NCBI GenBank assembly: GCA_026984035.1
Contig: JALSSW010000051.1
Span: forward strand, 1-64,000
Source: Planctomycetota bacterium
GTDB taxonomy: Bacteria; Planctomycetota; UBA1135; GCA-002748355
Reading direction: 5' to 3'
Length of the DNA stretch: 64,000 nucleotides
In this document: positions 35,639 through 43,408 of the stretch, one piece after another
Numbering within the stretch: the first letter of the stretch is position 1
Layout of the letters: the number at the start of each line of letters is the position of its first letter
Translations under genes and position numbers: made by a program
Notes under the pieces: model-generated
The model's database searches: none
What the model saw: the letters and a program-made list of their open reading frames with translations, nothing else
What the model was told of the DNA's origin: nothing

Positions 35639-36755
35639 GATCCACCCCAAAAGCGATCTCGCAAAAACGGCTCTTTTGATCCTTTCCTTCTCCTGCATTT
35701 ACCCAGGAGAAGCCCCCCCCAAACCCCAGCCTAAACGATATGAGTTTGCCCAAAAATCCATGGGGATGGAATTCCGGATCGTTCTTTTTTCCCTGGACTC
35801 CAAAAAAGCGCGCGTAGCCGCAAGGCGTGCTTTCCAAAGAATTGCCGTGATCGACCATGCTCTCAGTAACTATCGAGTCGATTCCGAGCTCATGAGGCTC
35901 TGCAGACTTGCCGAACCCGGACTTCCCCTTCCCGTGAGCAACGATCTTTTTCAAATCCTAGCGATCTCGAAAAAAATGCATCGGTTGAGTGGAGGGGCTT
36001 TTGAAATCAGCATCGGCCCTCTCAGCGGGCTTTGGAAGCGTAGCCGCAGAAGTCACAGACTTCCCACAGAAAAGGCCCTTGCTGAAGCTAAGGCCCGAGT
36101 GGGATCCGAATGGATCCGACTCGACCATGCCCGGCACACCGTTGAGTTCCTAAAAAAAGGGATTCTGCTCGACCCCGGTGGAATCGCCAAAGGCTATGCA
36201 GTAGACCAAGCTCTTCTCGTCCTTCGGGAAAACGGAATCGATTCCGCCCTAGTGGACGGGAGCGGAGACATTGCAGCCTCCGCCCCTCCACCAGGAGCTC
36301 CGGGATGGAAGATCGGCATCTCAGCTAGAGAAAAAACCATCAGCAAGAGGATCTACCTCGCTCAAGGAGCCGTAGCAACCTCCGGGGATAGATTTGGTCA
36401 CGTAATCATTGGTGGAAAATCTTATTCCCATATCGTTAACCCAAAGACAGGCTTGGGCCTCGTAGACTCCAAAGCGGTCACGGTGTTCCATCGGAATTGC
36501 ACCTACGCAGACGCTCTGGCAACAAGCTTGAGTGTCTTATCAGTGGACCAAGGAAAAGCCCTCATTGGAAGGCTGGAGCATACCGGCGCCATTTGGGACC
36601 TTGGCCGCAAAGGAAAGATTCAAACCCCCATTCCTTTAAGCATCCTTCCCTACATTATGGAGGAACCCAAGGAGCACCTGACAACGAAACAACAAACCAC
36701 GAATCCTCAAAAAGATCCGATTTTTAAGAAGAATCCTACTGGAGAAAAAAAATGA
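35637..36755 (+). CDS. apbE: FAD:protein FMN transferase (ApbE)
   Basis: 372 residues. The N-terminus is a lipoprotein-like signal (ALLILSFSC). Family marks are SMGMEFRIVLF, LSNYRVDSELMRL, GAFEISIGPLSGLW, LDPGGIAKGYAVDQAL, ALVDGSGDIAA, the Mg-binding HIVNPKTGLG and the C-terminal TYADALATSLSVL. ApbE attaches FMN to Thr or Ser in exported flavoproteins, using FAD. A 30-residue Gln/Lys-rich tail follows the domain. The gene starts inside the start codon of the divergent FGE-like gene and ends in an ATGA overlap with the oxidoreductase downstream. Confidence 0.92.
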   Translation: MIHPKSDLAKTALLILSFSCIYPGEAPPKPQPKRYEFAQKSMGMEFRIVLFSLDSKKARVAARRAFQRIAVIDHALSNYRVDSELMRLCRLAEPGLPLPVSNDLFQILAISKKMHRLSGGAFEISIGPLSGLWKRSRRSHRLPTEKALAEAKARVGSEWIRLDHARHTVEFLKKGILLDPGGIAKGYAVDQALLVLRENGIDSALVDGSGDIAASAPPPGAPGWKIGISAREKTISKRIYLAQGAVATSGDRFGHVIIGGKSYSHIVNPKTGLGLVDSKAVTVFHRNCTYADALATSLSVLSVDQGKALIGRLEHTGAIWDLGRKGKIQTPIPLSILPYIMEEPKEHLTTKQQTTNPQKDPIFKKNPTGEKK

Positions 36756-37789
36756 AGTCACAGTCATTCGGGATTGGGATCATCGGGACAGGTTGGGTCG
36801 CCGGGGCCCACATCGAAAACTTTAAAAAGATCGAAGGCTGCGAAATCAAAGGGATCCTCTCTCGCTCCCAAAAACGGGCAGCCCAGAAAATCATCGAGCA
36901 TGAGCTTACAGGGGCCGTCCCTTATGGAAACCAGAAGGCCTTTCTCGAAGATCCAAAGATCGACATTGTGGTCATTTGCACCCCTCACCCAATGCACCCC
37001 AAGGAATGCATAGCCGCAGCAAAGGCAGGGAAACACATCGTGATCGAAAAACCTGTCGCCCTTTGCCGTCAGGAGCTTTACGAAATGTTAGAAGAGGTCG
37101 AAAAAGCCCAAGTCCAGACTTCGGTTTGCTTTGAACTCCGCTGGATCGGTCTCTTCAAAAACATCAAAGCCATTCTTTCCCAAGGCTTGATCGGTGAGGT
37201 TTTTTATGGGGAAACCGCCTATTTCCACGGCATCGGCCCCTGGTACCCGCAATACCCTTGGAATCGGACCAAAAAAATGGGCGGTGATGCTTTTTTAACA
37301 GCAGGCTGTCATGCCCTGGACGGGCTTTTATGGTTCATGGACAAAAGAGTCGTCCGCGTCATGGCAATGGCAAACACCAGCCCTAACAATCCTTTAAACT
37401 ACGAGTATGAACCCAACGTTTCGGTTCTTCTCGAGTTTGAAAATGGAGCCATCGGGAAGGTCTCCACCAGCATCGAATGCAGGCAACCTTATACCTTTCC
37501 AGTACTCCTCCAAGGTGAACGAGGAAGTATCATGGGTGACAAGGTCTCGAGCCTCGATTGGCCGGGGCTCAAAGCCGGAACATGGGCCACCCTTCCCACC
37601 GCCATGCCAGATTCCGGGGATGTCTCCGATCACCCCTACATGGATCAACTTCAATACTTTGTAAACTGTATCCGCAGCGGTAATCGCCCCCACAATGACC
37701 TTCGAGCTTGCAGCCACGTGCACGAAGTCATGTTTGCCATTCAAGACTCTCTTGCCCAAAAAAGCTCGATTGAGATCCCATCATCCTAG
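36752..37789 (+). CDS. Gfo/Idh/MocA family oxidoreductase, cytosolic
   Basis: 345 residues with no signal peptide. The Rossmann motif is GIGIIGTGWVAGAHIENF; the catalytic Lys motif is VIEKPVALCRQEL; the C-terminal domain has a GGDAFLTAGCHALDGLLWF histidine segment. Substrate is probably a sugar or inositol with NAD(P). The start overlaps the apbE stop by four bases, so the two are coupled. There is no obvious functional link between ApbE and this family. The C-terminal end meets the convergent FemAB-like gene after 13 bases. Confidence 0.9.
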   Translation: MKSQSFGIGIIGTGWVAGAHIENFKKIEGCEIKGILSRSQKRAAQKIIEHELTGAVPYGNQKAFLEDPKIDIVVICTPHPMHPKECIAAAKAGKHIVIEKPVALCRQELYEMLEEVEKAQVQTSVCFELRWIGLFKNIKAILSQGLIGEVFYGETAYFHGIGPWYPQYPWNRTKKMGGDAFLTAGCHALDGLLWFMDKRVVRVMAMANTSPNNPLNYEYEPNVSVLLEFENGAIGKVSTSIECRQPYTFPVLLQGERGSIMGDKVSSLDWPGLKAGTWATLPTAMPDSGDVSDHPYMDQLQYFVNCIRSGNRPHNDLRACSHVHEVMFAIQDSLAQKSSIEIPSS

Positions 37790-37802
37790 GATAGCGGGGG
37801 TC

Positions 37803-38891
37803 TTATCCCCCACGGAGTTTTTTAACCAATTCTCCCGCCCGAACGGCCGCCTTGGAAAGGAGGCTGCCTCCCCATTCGAAGGTCCCGGGATACACGATCT
37901 CTTGGCCTCTAAACCCCTTTTTGAAACGATATCCCCCCGGATCCTTCTCAGGATCGATCCCACAAAGGTCATAATAGCGAAGGCCACGCACCTTACATTC
38001 TTCGATCGCCTTCCAATGCAAAAGCCGCGATCCATTATGGTTGGGAAACTCCTTCAAAATTCGAGTCGCCCCCAGGAGATAAATCCCCATGTCCCCCATC
38101 GCCGAAAGGACAAGCCCACCAATATCGGTTCCCTCAAAGGTGGCCAAGAAAACTCGCATTCGATCCTTCCCTCGAAGGAATTCTTGTGCCCGTGCAAAGG
38201 TCGAAACACGAAGGTTGGAGTGAAATGCTTTCCTGGCTACCATCTCGTCATATAGGGCCTCAAATCGTTCGAAGTAAGAGGAATCCTCACCCACTTCGAC
38301 CTGGATCCCTTGCTTCAGGGCCTTATTGATCATGGTTCGGGATCGAGAGCGGAACCCCCCTTTGATGACATCCAAATCAGGCCGGAGGTCCACAAGGATT
38401 GTCCGGTAAGGCCTCGTTTCCAAGGGTCGAAACCCCAAATCCTTCAGAATTTTCCCCACACCGGGATAAAGATCTTCGGGAAGATGCGACACAAGCCTAA
38501 GCAGAAGGCCTTGAGGCCGAATCCATCCTTCAATTAGCCCTCGAAGAGCCGCTTGATACCGAAGCAAAGTCTCTTCTGGGGAATCCTCTGAAGAATTGCG
38601 AACTACGGGGCCAAAATAACTATGGGCAAGCCCGGCTTTGAGACCGGGCAGGGTTTTCTGGCGCAACTGAACCAGGCCCAGGCACTGGCCTCCATCTTCA
38701 ATTCTCAGGCGAACAGCTTGGGTCTCAGAACCTCGCCCTTCTCCATATCCCCAAGTCTGGTAGACACTGGCATCCAGGAAGGAAGACAATTGTTCATCCC
38801 ACTCCCTAGAATGTTCACTGATGATGATCTCTGGCAAAGGAACCCTCTTCGTTCTGGGATGCCATAAAAACCGGTCCGAGGAAACCGACAC
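37803..38891 (-). CDS. FemAB-like / GNAT-fold acyltransferase
   Basis: 362 residues. Two GNAT lobes are recognisable: an N-terminal lobe with VYQTWGYGEGRG, VQLRQKTLPGLKAGLAHSYFGP and RTILVDLRPDLDVI, and a C-terminal lobe with RVFLATFEGTDIGGLVLSAMGDMGIYLLGATR, ending LLHWKAIEECKVRGLRYYDL. This matches FemAB-like proteins that transfer aminoacyl or acyl groups in peptidoglycan or exopolysaccharide. The start is GTG at 38891 with a weak ribosome site. The polysaccharide deacetylase gene lies about 530 bases away on the other strand. There is no signal peptide. Confidence 0.8.
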   Translation of the reverse strand: MSVSSDRFLWHPRTKRVPLPEIIISEHSREWDEQLSSFLDASVYQTWGYGEGRGSETQAVRLRIEDGGQCLGLVQLRQKTLPGLKAGLAHSYFGPVVRNSSEDSPEETLLRYQAALRGLIEGWIRPQGLLLRLVSHLPEDLYPGVGKILKDLGFRPLETRPYRTILVDLRPDLDVIKGGFRSRSRTMINKALKQGIQVEVGEDSSYFERFEALYDEMVARKAFHSNLRVSTFARAQEFLRGKDRMRVFLATFEGTDIGGLVLSAMGDMGIYLLGATRILKEFPNHNGSRLLHWKAIEECKVRGLRYYDLCGIDPEKDPGGYRFKKGFRGQEIVYPGTFEWGGSLLSKAAVRAGELVKKLRGG

Positions 38892-39119
38892 CTAAAAGAT
38901 AGCGGCCCCCCCTAACTCATCTTTCGAAAAGACACAGCTCCCCCTCAAGAGATTTCACCACCCTCAAAAAACCATGGTCTCCGACCCGCTTAAGAAAGAG
39001 ATTTTATGCGAGAAAACCACGCTTTTCTTTATATTCTTCTTCTGTTTTCAGCGGTCCAGTCACAAGGAGGCTTTGGCCCCCCTGAACCCTATTTTTTTTC
39101 ATGAGATGGTACAAAGAAA

Positions 39120-39260
39120 ATGCAAAGTCCTAGAAGGCCCCTATTTGAAGGGTCTGAAGAAAAGAATTGGCTCAAAGAAGTTTTTTCCAAGATGCAATCC
39201 CCTCCTTGAAGTCCTTGCGACCTGGAAAATGCCCAAGGATTCAAACCATTTCAGTCTTGG
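39120..39260 (+). repeat. Structured intergenic element, copy A
   Basis: Opens with ATGCAAAGTCCTAGAA; hairpin 1 is AGGCCC (39135-39140) with GGGTCT (39150-39155); TTTTCCAAG begins exactly 63 bases after the first block and pairs with CTGGAAAA (39222-39229) to make hairpin 2; hairpin 3 is CCAAG with CTTGG (about 39233-39260). Homology to copy B weakly continues to about 39315. TTCATGAG just upstream (39098-39105) is shared with copy C only. The rest of the 528-base space between 38892 and 39419 shows no gene; a 108-codon frame across it has no protein-like features. Confidence 0.7.
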
Positions 39261-39419
39261 TAAAAAAAAATTTCAGGTGACGCTGAAGCATGAAAACTGA
39301 AGGTGATTGATGATCCCTGAAGGTTTTAACTCCACCAGCTCTTACAACCGATGATAAGGTCAAGTCTCCCCTCACCCACCACGGGTTAGGTCCCATGTGG
39401 ATGCTGGGGTTTCAAAATT

Positions 39420-40103
39420 ATGAAACAGAAAAACCCGAAGATCGACATTGTCCTCGTGTTTCATGGCATCGGAACACCCCCAGCCGACTGCCCGAAGGAA
39501 GATCTTCCCTTTTGGGTCAAGAGGGAGAAGTTTCTTCAAACCCTCGATATTGCGAAAGAACGGGGGGACACCTTGATTACTTTTGATGATGGGATTGACT
39601 CGGATTTTCATATCGCCCTACCAGCCCTCCTTGAGAGGAAGCTCCCTGGAATTTTCTTCCCCTTAACAGGAATGCTGGGAAAACCTGGGTTCCTCACAAG
39701 GGACCAGCTTCGTATTCTCTCCGAAGAAGGAATGGAGATCGGCAGTCATGGACACAACCATCTAGACTGGGCCAAGGTTGACCAAGCGACTCGAGAAAAG
39801 GATATAAAAGAATCCTTCGAAATTTTAGAAAGCATTCAAGGGTCCTCCTGTCGCCAAGCAGCCTTCCCCTTCGGATCCTTCGATCGCCGTGTCCTTGCCT
39901 CCTTAAAAAAATTAGGCGTCCAGAAGGCTTATTCTTGCAGCCGAGGAAAAACCAATCTGAACAACTTTCTCATCCATCGAACTTCCATTCGGGAGGTCAC
40001 GGATTTGAACTGGATGTTCCAACGTCTGGATGAAGAAAAGGGCCTCACTAGAATCAAACGCGGAGTCAAAAGGTTCCTTCGAGCTCATTTCCCCCCGTTT
40101 TAA
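39420..40103 (+). CDS. Polysaccharide deacetylase (NodB homology domain)
   Basis: 227 residues with no signal peptide, therefore possibly cytosolic. NodB marks are LVFHGIG near the start, the TFDDGIDSDF motif (metal and catalytic Asp), and GSHGHNHLDW with two His ligands, then QAAFPFGSFD. The family removes N- or O-acetyl groups from chitin-type sugars, peptidoglycan or lipid-linked intermediates. GGGG lies about ten bases before the ATG. No partner genes adjoin, though the FemAB-like gene is nearby. Confidence 0.86.
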   Translation: MKQKNPKIDIVLVFHGIGTPPADCPKEDLPFWVKREKFLQTLDIAKERGDTLITFDDGIDSDFHIALPALLERKLPGIFFPLTGMLGKPGFLTRDQLRILSEEGMEIGSHGHNHLDWAKVDQATREKDIKESFEILESIQGSSCRQAAFPFGSFDRRVLASLKKLGVQKAYSCSRGKTNLNNFLIHRTSIREVTDLNWMFQRLDEEKGLTRIKRGVKRFLRAHFPPF

Positions 40104-40323
40104 CTCTCTTGAATTTTGAATTCGCTTAAGTTCGTCCAGAGGATTGGGGACCAGGGGGATCATGGCATCTCAAACGGCTATGTTTCAAGAGGGAGGTCTC
40201 TAAGAGGGAATCTTGCCACTGGGACCCACTCATAAGGAAAAAGAGGAGTCCCAAAAACCTCGAACAAACAATCTTGGGCCCACAGGATTTTTCAAAGGGC
40301 AAAGAATCGGTAGAAAAAACGAT

Positions 40324-40405
40324 TCACTCCCCGAGACTCCTGTTCGGATCCGGGTCGCACCCAAGCGACATTCCACCACAGGAGTTGACGCTCGGAAAAG
40401 AGTGA
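40324..40405 (+). promoter_or_regulatory. Nested hairpin in the tnaA leader
   Basis: Three stems lie one inside the other: TCACTC (40324-40329) with GAGTGA (40400-40405); ACTCCTGT (40336-40343) with ACAGGAGT (40378-40385); GTCGC (40354-40358) with GCGAC (40365-40369). The structure ends 45 bases before the tryptophanase start, whose ribosome site is GGAGGAG at about 40440. No T-run follows, so if it regulates it would do so by translation or ligand binding. The rest of 40104-40450 holds no gene. Confidence 0.5.
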
Positions 40406-40450
40406 TTCACCGTTAGGATCCATCTTCGACCCCGCTTTTGGAGGAGTAAA

Positions 40451-41836
40451 ATGGAAACGATTATCGAGCCATTTCGGATTCGGACTGTCGAAGCTTTGCA
40501 TATATCGACGGAAAAGGAAAGAAAAGAGGCCTTAGAACGCGCCCACTTCAATCTTTTCTCCCTGCATGCAAAAGAAGTTTTGATCGACCTTCTCACAGAT
40601 TCGGGTACAGGGGCCATGAGCACCAGACAATGGGCGGCTCTGATGATGGGAGATGAAAGCTATGCAGGGAGTGAATCGTTCTACGATTTAGAAAAAACCG
40701 TCCAAAAGCTTACTGGTTATAAGCATGTTATCCCGGTGCACCAAGGAAGAGCCGCTGAGCGTATCCTGTTTCAAACTCTTTGCGCTGAAGGAAAAAAAAT
40801 ACCCAACAACACCCACTTTGACACAACGCGTGCGAACATTGAGTTTACTGGGGCCGAAGCGATCGACCTCCCTGTCGAGGGAGCACTGGATCCGGGAAAG
40901 GAAGAGCCCTTTAAAGGAAACATGGATCTTGAAAAGTTGGACGGTTTCTTAGAAGAAACCCCTGCCGCAGACATCCCCTTGGGCCTTCTCACAATCACCA
41001 ACAATACAACCGGGGGCCAACCTGTTTCGATGGAAAACATCAGGGAAGTTGCAAAAAGGTACAAGGCGAAAGGGATTCCCTTTTTTCTCGATGCAGCTCG
41101 TTTCGCCGAAAACGCCTTTTTTATTAAAAAGCGGGAACCTGGCTACAAAGAGATCCCTCTCGATGAGATAGCCCATGAAATGTTCAGTTATGCGGACGGA
41201 TGTCTCATTTCTGCGAAAAAAGATGGACTCGTCAACATCGGAGGTCTCCTTGTCCTCAACAACGACGATCTTGCGTCCAGAGCAAAAAACCTCCTGATCC
41301 TCACCGAAGGTTTCCCCACTTATGGGGGTCTCGCTGGAAGAGATATGGCAGCACTTGCCCAAGGCCTTCGTGAAGTCCTTGATGAAGACTACCTCGAATA
41401 CCGCCTCGCGAGCGCACAATATCTGGGACGCGCCTTAACCTTTCTCGGCATCCCCATTGTGAAACCCTGCGGAATCCATGCAATCTATGTGGATGCTCGA
41501 GCCTGGCTCCCCCAAATCCCCCCCGAAGAACTCCCCGGGCAAGCTCTCTGCTGCGAGCTTTACCTAAGGGGAGGGATCCGGGCAGTCGAAATCGGAACTC
41601 TCATGTTTGGAGGGACCGACCAAAAAACCGGAAAACCCACTCCCGCAGCCCTTGACCTGGTCCGCCTTACTCTTCCCCGCCGTGTGTACACCCAAAGCCA
41701 TTTTGACTGGGTGATTGAGGTCTTTTCCGGAATCGCCCGAACTCGGAAAGAGCTGAAGGGATACAAGATTCTCGAAGAAGCCCCCTTCCTCCGAGCCTTT
41801 ACTGCCAAACTGGCTCCCCTCCAATCTTCTGATTGA
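40451..41836 (+). CDS. tnaA: Tryptophanase / beta-eliminating lyase
   Basis: 461 residues. It matches the tryptophanase and tyrosine phenol-lyase family throughout: METIIEPFRIRTVEAL, LIDLLTDSGTGAMSTRQWAALMMGDE, IPVHQGRAAE, FDAARFAENAFFIKKREPGY, SAKKDGLVNIGGL with PLP Lys about K257, and ILTEGFPTYGGLAGRDMAA. The segment GIRAVEIG has Ile where tyrosine phenol-lyase has its substrate-binding Arg (MERG), which points to tryptophanase (tryptophan to indole, pyruvate and ammonia). Some middle stretches (MFSYADGC) look more like the phenol-lyase, so a third specificity is possible. GGAGGAG precedes the ATG by four bases. No transporter gene is adjacent. Confidence 0.82.
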   Translation: METIIEPFRIRTVEALHISTEKERKEALERAHFNLFSLHAKEVLIDLLTDSGTGAMSTRQWAALMMGDESYAGSESFYDLEKTVQKLTGYKHVIPVHQGRAAERILFQTLCAEGKKIPNNTHFDTTRANIEFTGAEAIDLPVEGALDPGKEEPFKGNMDLEKLDGFLEETPAADIPLGLLTITNNTTGGQPVSMENIREVAKRYKAKGIPFFLDAARFAENAFFIKKREPGYKEIPLDEIAHEMFSYADGCLISAKKDGLVNIGGLLVLNNDDLASRAKNLLILTEGFPTYGGLAGRDMAALAQGLREVLDEDYLEYRLASAQYLGRALTFLGIPIVKPCGIHAIYVDARAWLPQIPPEELPGQALCCELYLRGGIRAVEIGTLMFGGTDQKTGKPTPAALDLVRLTLPRRVYTQSHFDWVIEVFSGIARTRKELKGYKILEEAPFLRAFTAKLAPLQSSD

Positions 41837-41907
41837 CCACCTTCCGGCGGACTCTGGATTTCGTATCTCCCCCTAGAGGGATGGATTCCCAAGATGGTGG
41901 TCAATAA

Positions 41908-42050
41908 ATGCAAAGTCCTAAAAAAACTCTCCAGCAAGGCAAGAAGGGTGAGGTTTCGTTCCTCAAGGGCTTTTCCAAGATGCCATCAATACCCTGAGAC
42001 CCTTGGAGCTTGGAAAAAAACGAAAGATGGCAGAACTTTTCCTTTATGAT
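41908..42050 (+). repeat. Structured intergenic element, copy B
   Basis: Opens with ATGCAAAGTCCTAAAA at 41908; hairpin 1 is TGAGG (41949-41953) with CCTCA (41961-41965); TTTTCCAAGATGC at 41971 is again exactly 63 bases downstream and pairs perfectly with CTTGGAAAA (42009-42017); hairpin 3 is weaker (AAGAT with ATCTT). Similarity to copy A continues weakly to about 42145. A strong terminator at 42179-42232 follows on the same strand, so this copy may end a transcript. Nothing else is seen in 41837-42444 apart from a GCGGC/GCCGC hairpin near 42281. Confidence 0.7.
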
Positions 42051-42178
42051 AAATCTTCTCAAAGGCTTGCAAACCAAGTTCTCAAAGGTAATTTCTGTTC
42101 CAGTTTTGACGTGACTTGAGGGTCGTGATTGGGCATTCTTGGGATCTAAAGAACTACATTGAATGATGATATTCCCCT

Positions 42179-42232
42179 GATCCCGCCGGACACTCCCCCC
42201 ATTCCCCCCCGTTCGGCGGGATCATTTTTTTT
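42179..42232 (+). terminator. Strong rho-independent terminator
   Basis: GATCCCGCCG (42179-42188) pairs perfectly with CGGCGGGATC (42214-42223) around a C-rich 25-base loop, followed by A and eight Ts. It lies 343 bases after the tnaA stop. Either tnaA has a long 3' UTR holding element copy B, or it ends a separate small RNA. Confidence 0.85.
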
Positions 42233-42444
42233 CAGTATCGTTGGCTGCCTTCAATACATAGAGTCTTCAAGGCACGGGAATGCGGCAAAAGAGCCGCCAA
42301 AACTCCTCCTGGATTTCGACTGAGACACCCCGACCGATGTTGCGGATGTCTACCAAGAATGGAATCAAGGAGGTAGGTCAAGGTAGGCTGCAGGACCTTT
42401 AAGAATTTCCTTTATCCAATTTCTTTCATCAAACAGGAATGACA

Positions 42445-42948
42445 ATGATCCAAATCGGAGAAAAAGGCCCCACCTTCAAACTGGAGGACCACTTGGGCCG
42501 AACCGTTGACCTCCAGGACCTCCTGGGCAAGGGAAACGTCATGCTTCTTTTCTATCCACTCGACTTCACCCCTACCTGAAGCAAAGAAATCCCCGGAGCA
42601 GAGGCGATCAAAGATCGTTTTGCTGCGGCTCACACCTACGTGCTAGGTGTGTCTGTGGATTCCAAGTTTTGCCACAAGGCCTGGGCTGATAGCTTGGGTG
42701 GAATTAGCTATCCGCTTCTCGCGGACTTCAACCCCAAGGGAGCAGTAGGTAAAGCCTACGGACTCTACCTTGAGGATGCTGGCATAGACGATCGGGCTAC
42801 CGTCATCCTCGATAAAGATGGAATCGTCCGGTATGCCGTCTCCGTCACCCCCTCGGGCGAGCGGGATATTCCCGGCCTTGCCGCTGAGTGTGAAAAAATC
42901 GACAAGGAGTACAGCGCCGGGCTCGGCGATCTGCCTCCGATCGAATAA
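42445..42948 (+). CDS. Peroxiredoxin with selenocysteine at the catalytic position (TGA readthrough)
   Basis: 167 residues if the TGA at 42577-42579 is read as selenocysteine (codon 45). Reading through gives FYPLDFTPT-U-SKEIPGAEA, the universal peroxiredoxin motif PxxxTxxC with U in place of the peroxidatic Cys. Both sides are plain peroxiredoxin: upstream MIQIGEKGPTFKLEDHLGR; downstream VLGVSVDSKFCHKAWAD, ISYPLLADFNPKGAVGKAYG, RATVILDKDGIVRYAV. The ATG at 42445 has AGGA six bases ahead. A possible bacterial SECIS follows the TGA. The enzyme would reduce peroxides in the cytosol. Cys76 and a Cys in GLAAECEK are candidates for resolution. The selenocysteine machinery is outside the window. 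A conventional caller would report only a truncated frame from 42640. Confidence 0.85.
42580..42624 (+). promoter_or_regulatory. Candidate bacterial SECIS element
   Basis: Directly after the TGA, AGCAAAG (42580-42586) can pair with TTTTGCT (42618-42624). Inside, ATCCCC (42589-42594) pairs with GGCGAT (42603-42608) except for one C-C mismatch, and the eight-base loop begins with GG, as bacterial SECIS loops usually have G among the first two bases. The loop starts 15-16 bases from the UGA, at the short end of the usual range. A competing CGATC/GATCG hairpin exists at 42605-42617. Confidence 0.5.
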
Positions 42949-43408
42949 GCCAAAGGGCTCCACTCGCTTCCTCTTTGGGAATTTGCGGGTGGAGCCGCCC
43001 CTTTCCCATGTTTCCCAAAATCATCCTTTCGAGACGTCTCTCCAGAACCCAGACTGGACGCGAGTCCTCTCCCAAGAGTTCGCTCCCTCCCCGAAGGACC
43101 CGAATCGCAAAATCTTTCCCACATTGATGAACGCATTCTTCTCGAAAGCGAAAAAGGGCAAGCGCAGCCAAGACTTTCCATCGCTCCCACCCACTTCCCC
43201 TAAAAACACTGGGAACCCGCCCCTCCGCGACGTATTCCAATACCCCCAAGCCCCAAATACCCCCTTTCTTTTGGAACATTCCTCCTCCTTTTCCCACATG
43301 CATCATCCCTTCGATTCATTCGGATAGCCTTTTTGCTCCGGGATCGAGTCAGCCCAAACCCGAGCCCCAAGGCTTCTGTGAATAAAGGAAGAGAGAAAAA
43401 GAATCCTT
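42949..43408. other. Stretch without a recognisable gene
   Basis: Several long frames exist on both strands (for example 42845-43306 on the minus strand), but they overlap the peroxiredoxin 3' end and have no signal peptide, motif or ribosome site that I trust. No clear terminator or hairpin is seen. It may hold the 3' UTRs of the convergent peroxiredoxin and speA genes, or a degraded gene. Confidence 0.4.

Noticed and set aside
38974-39300. 108-codon frame in the gap before the polysaccharide deacetylase
   Set aside because: It runs straight through structured element copy A, and its composition is not protein-like.
40162-40203. 13-residue frame in the tnaA leader, considered as a TnaC-type leader peptide
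   Set aside because: It contains no Trp and no ribosome site, and is followed by no Rho-like or terminator features.
42640-42948. Stand-alone short gene beginning with GTG
   Set aside because: It is only the part of the peroxiredoxin after the TGA. It lacks the catalytic motif and has no ribosome site.
42845-43306. Minus-strand 153-codon frame between the peroxiredoxin and speA
   Set aside because: It overlaps the peroxiredoxin 3' end, has no ribosome site or motif, and competes with equally long frames on the other strand.
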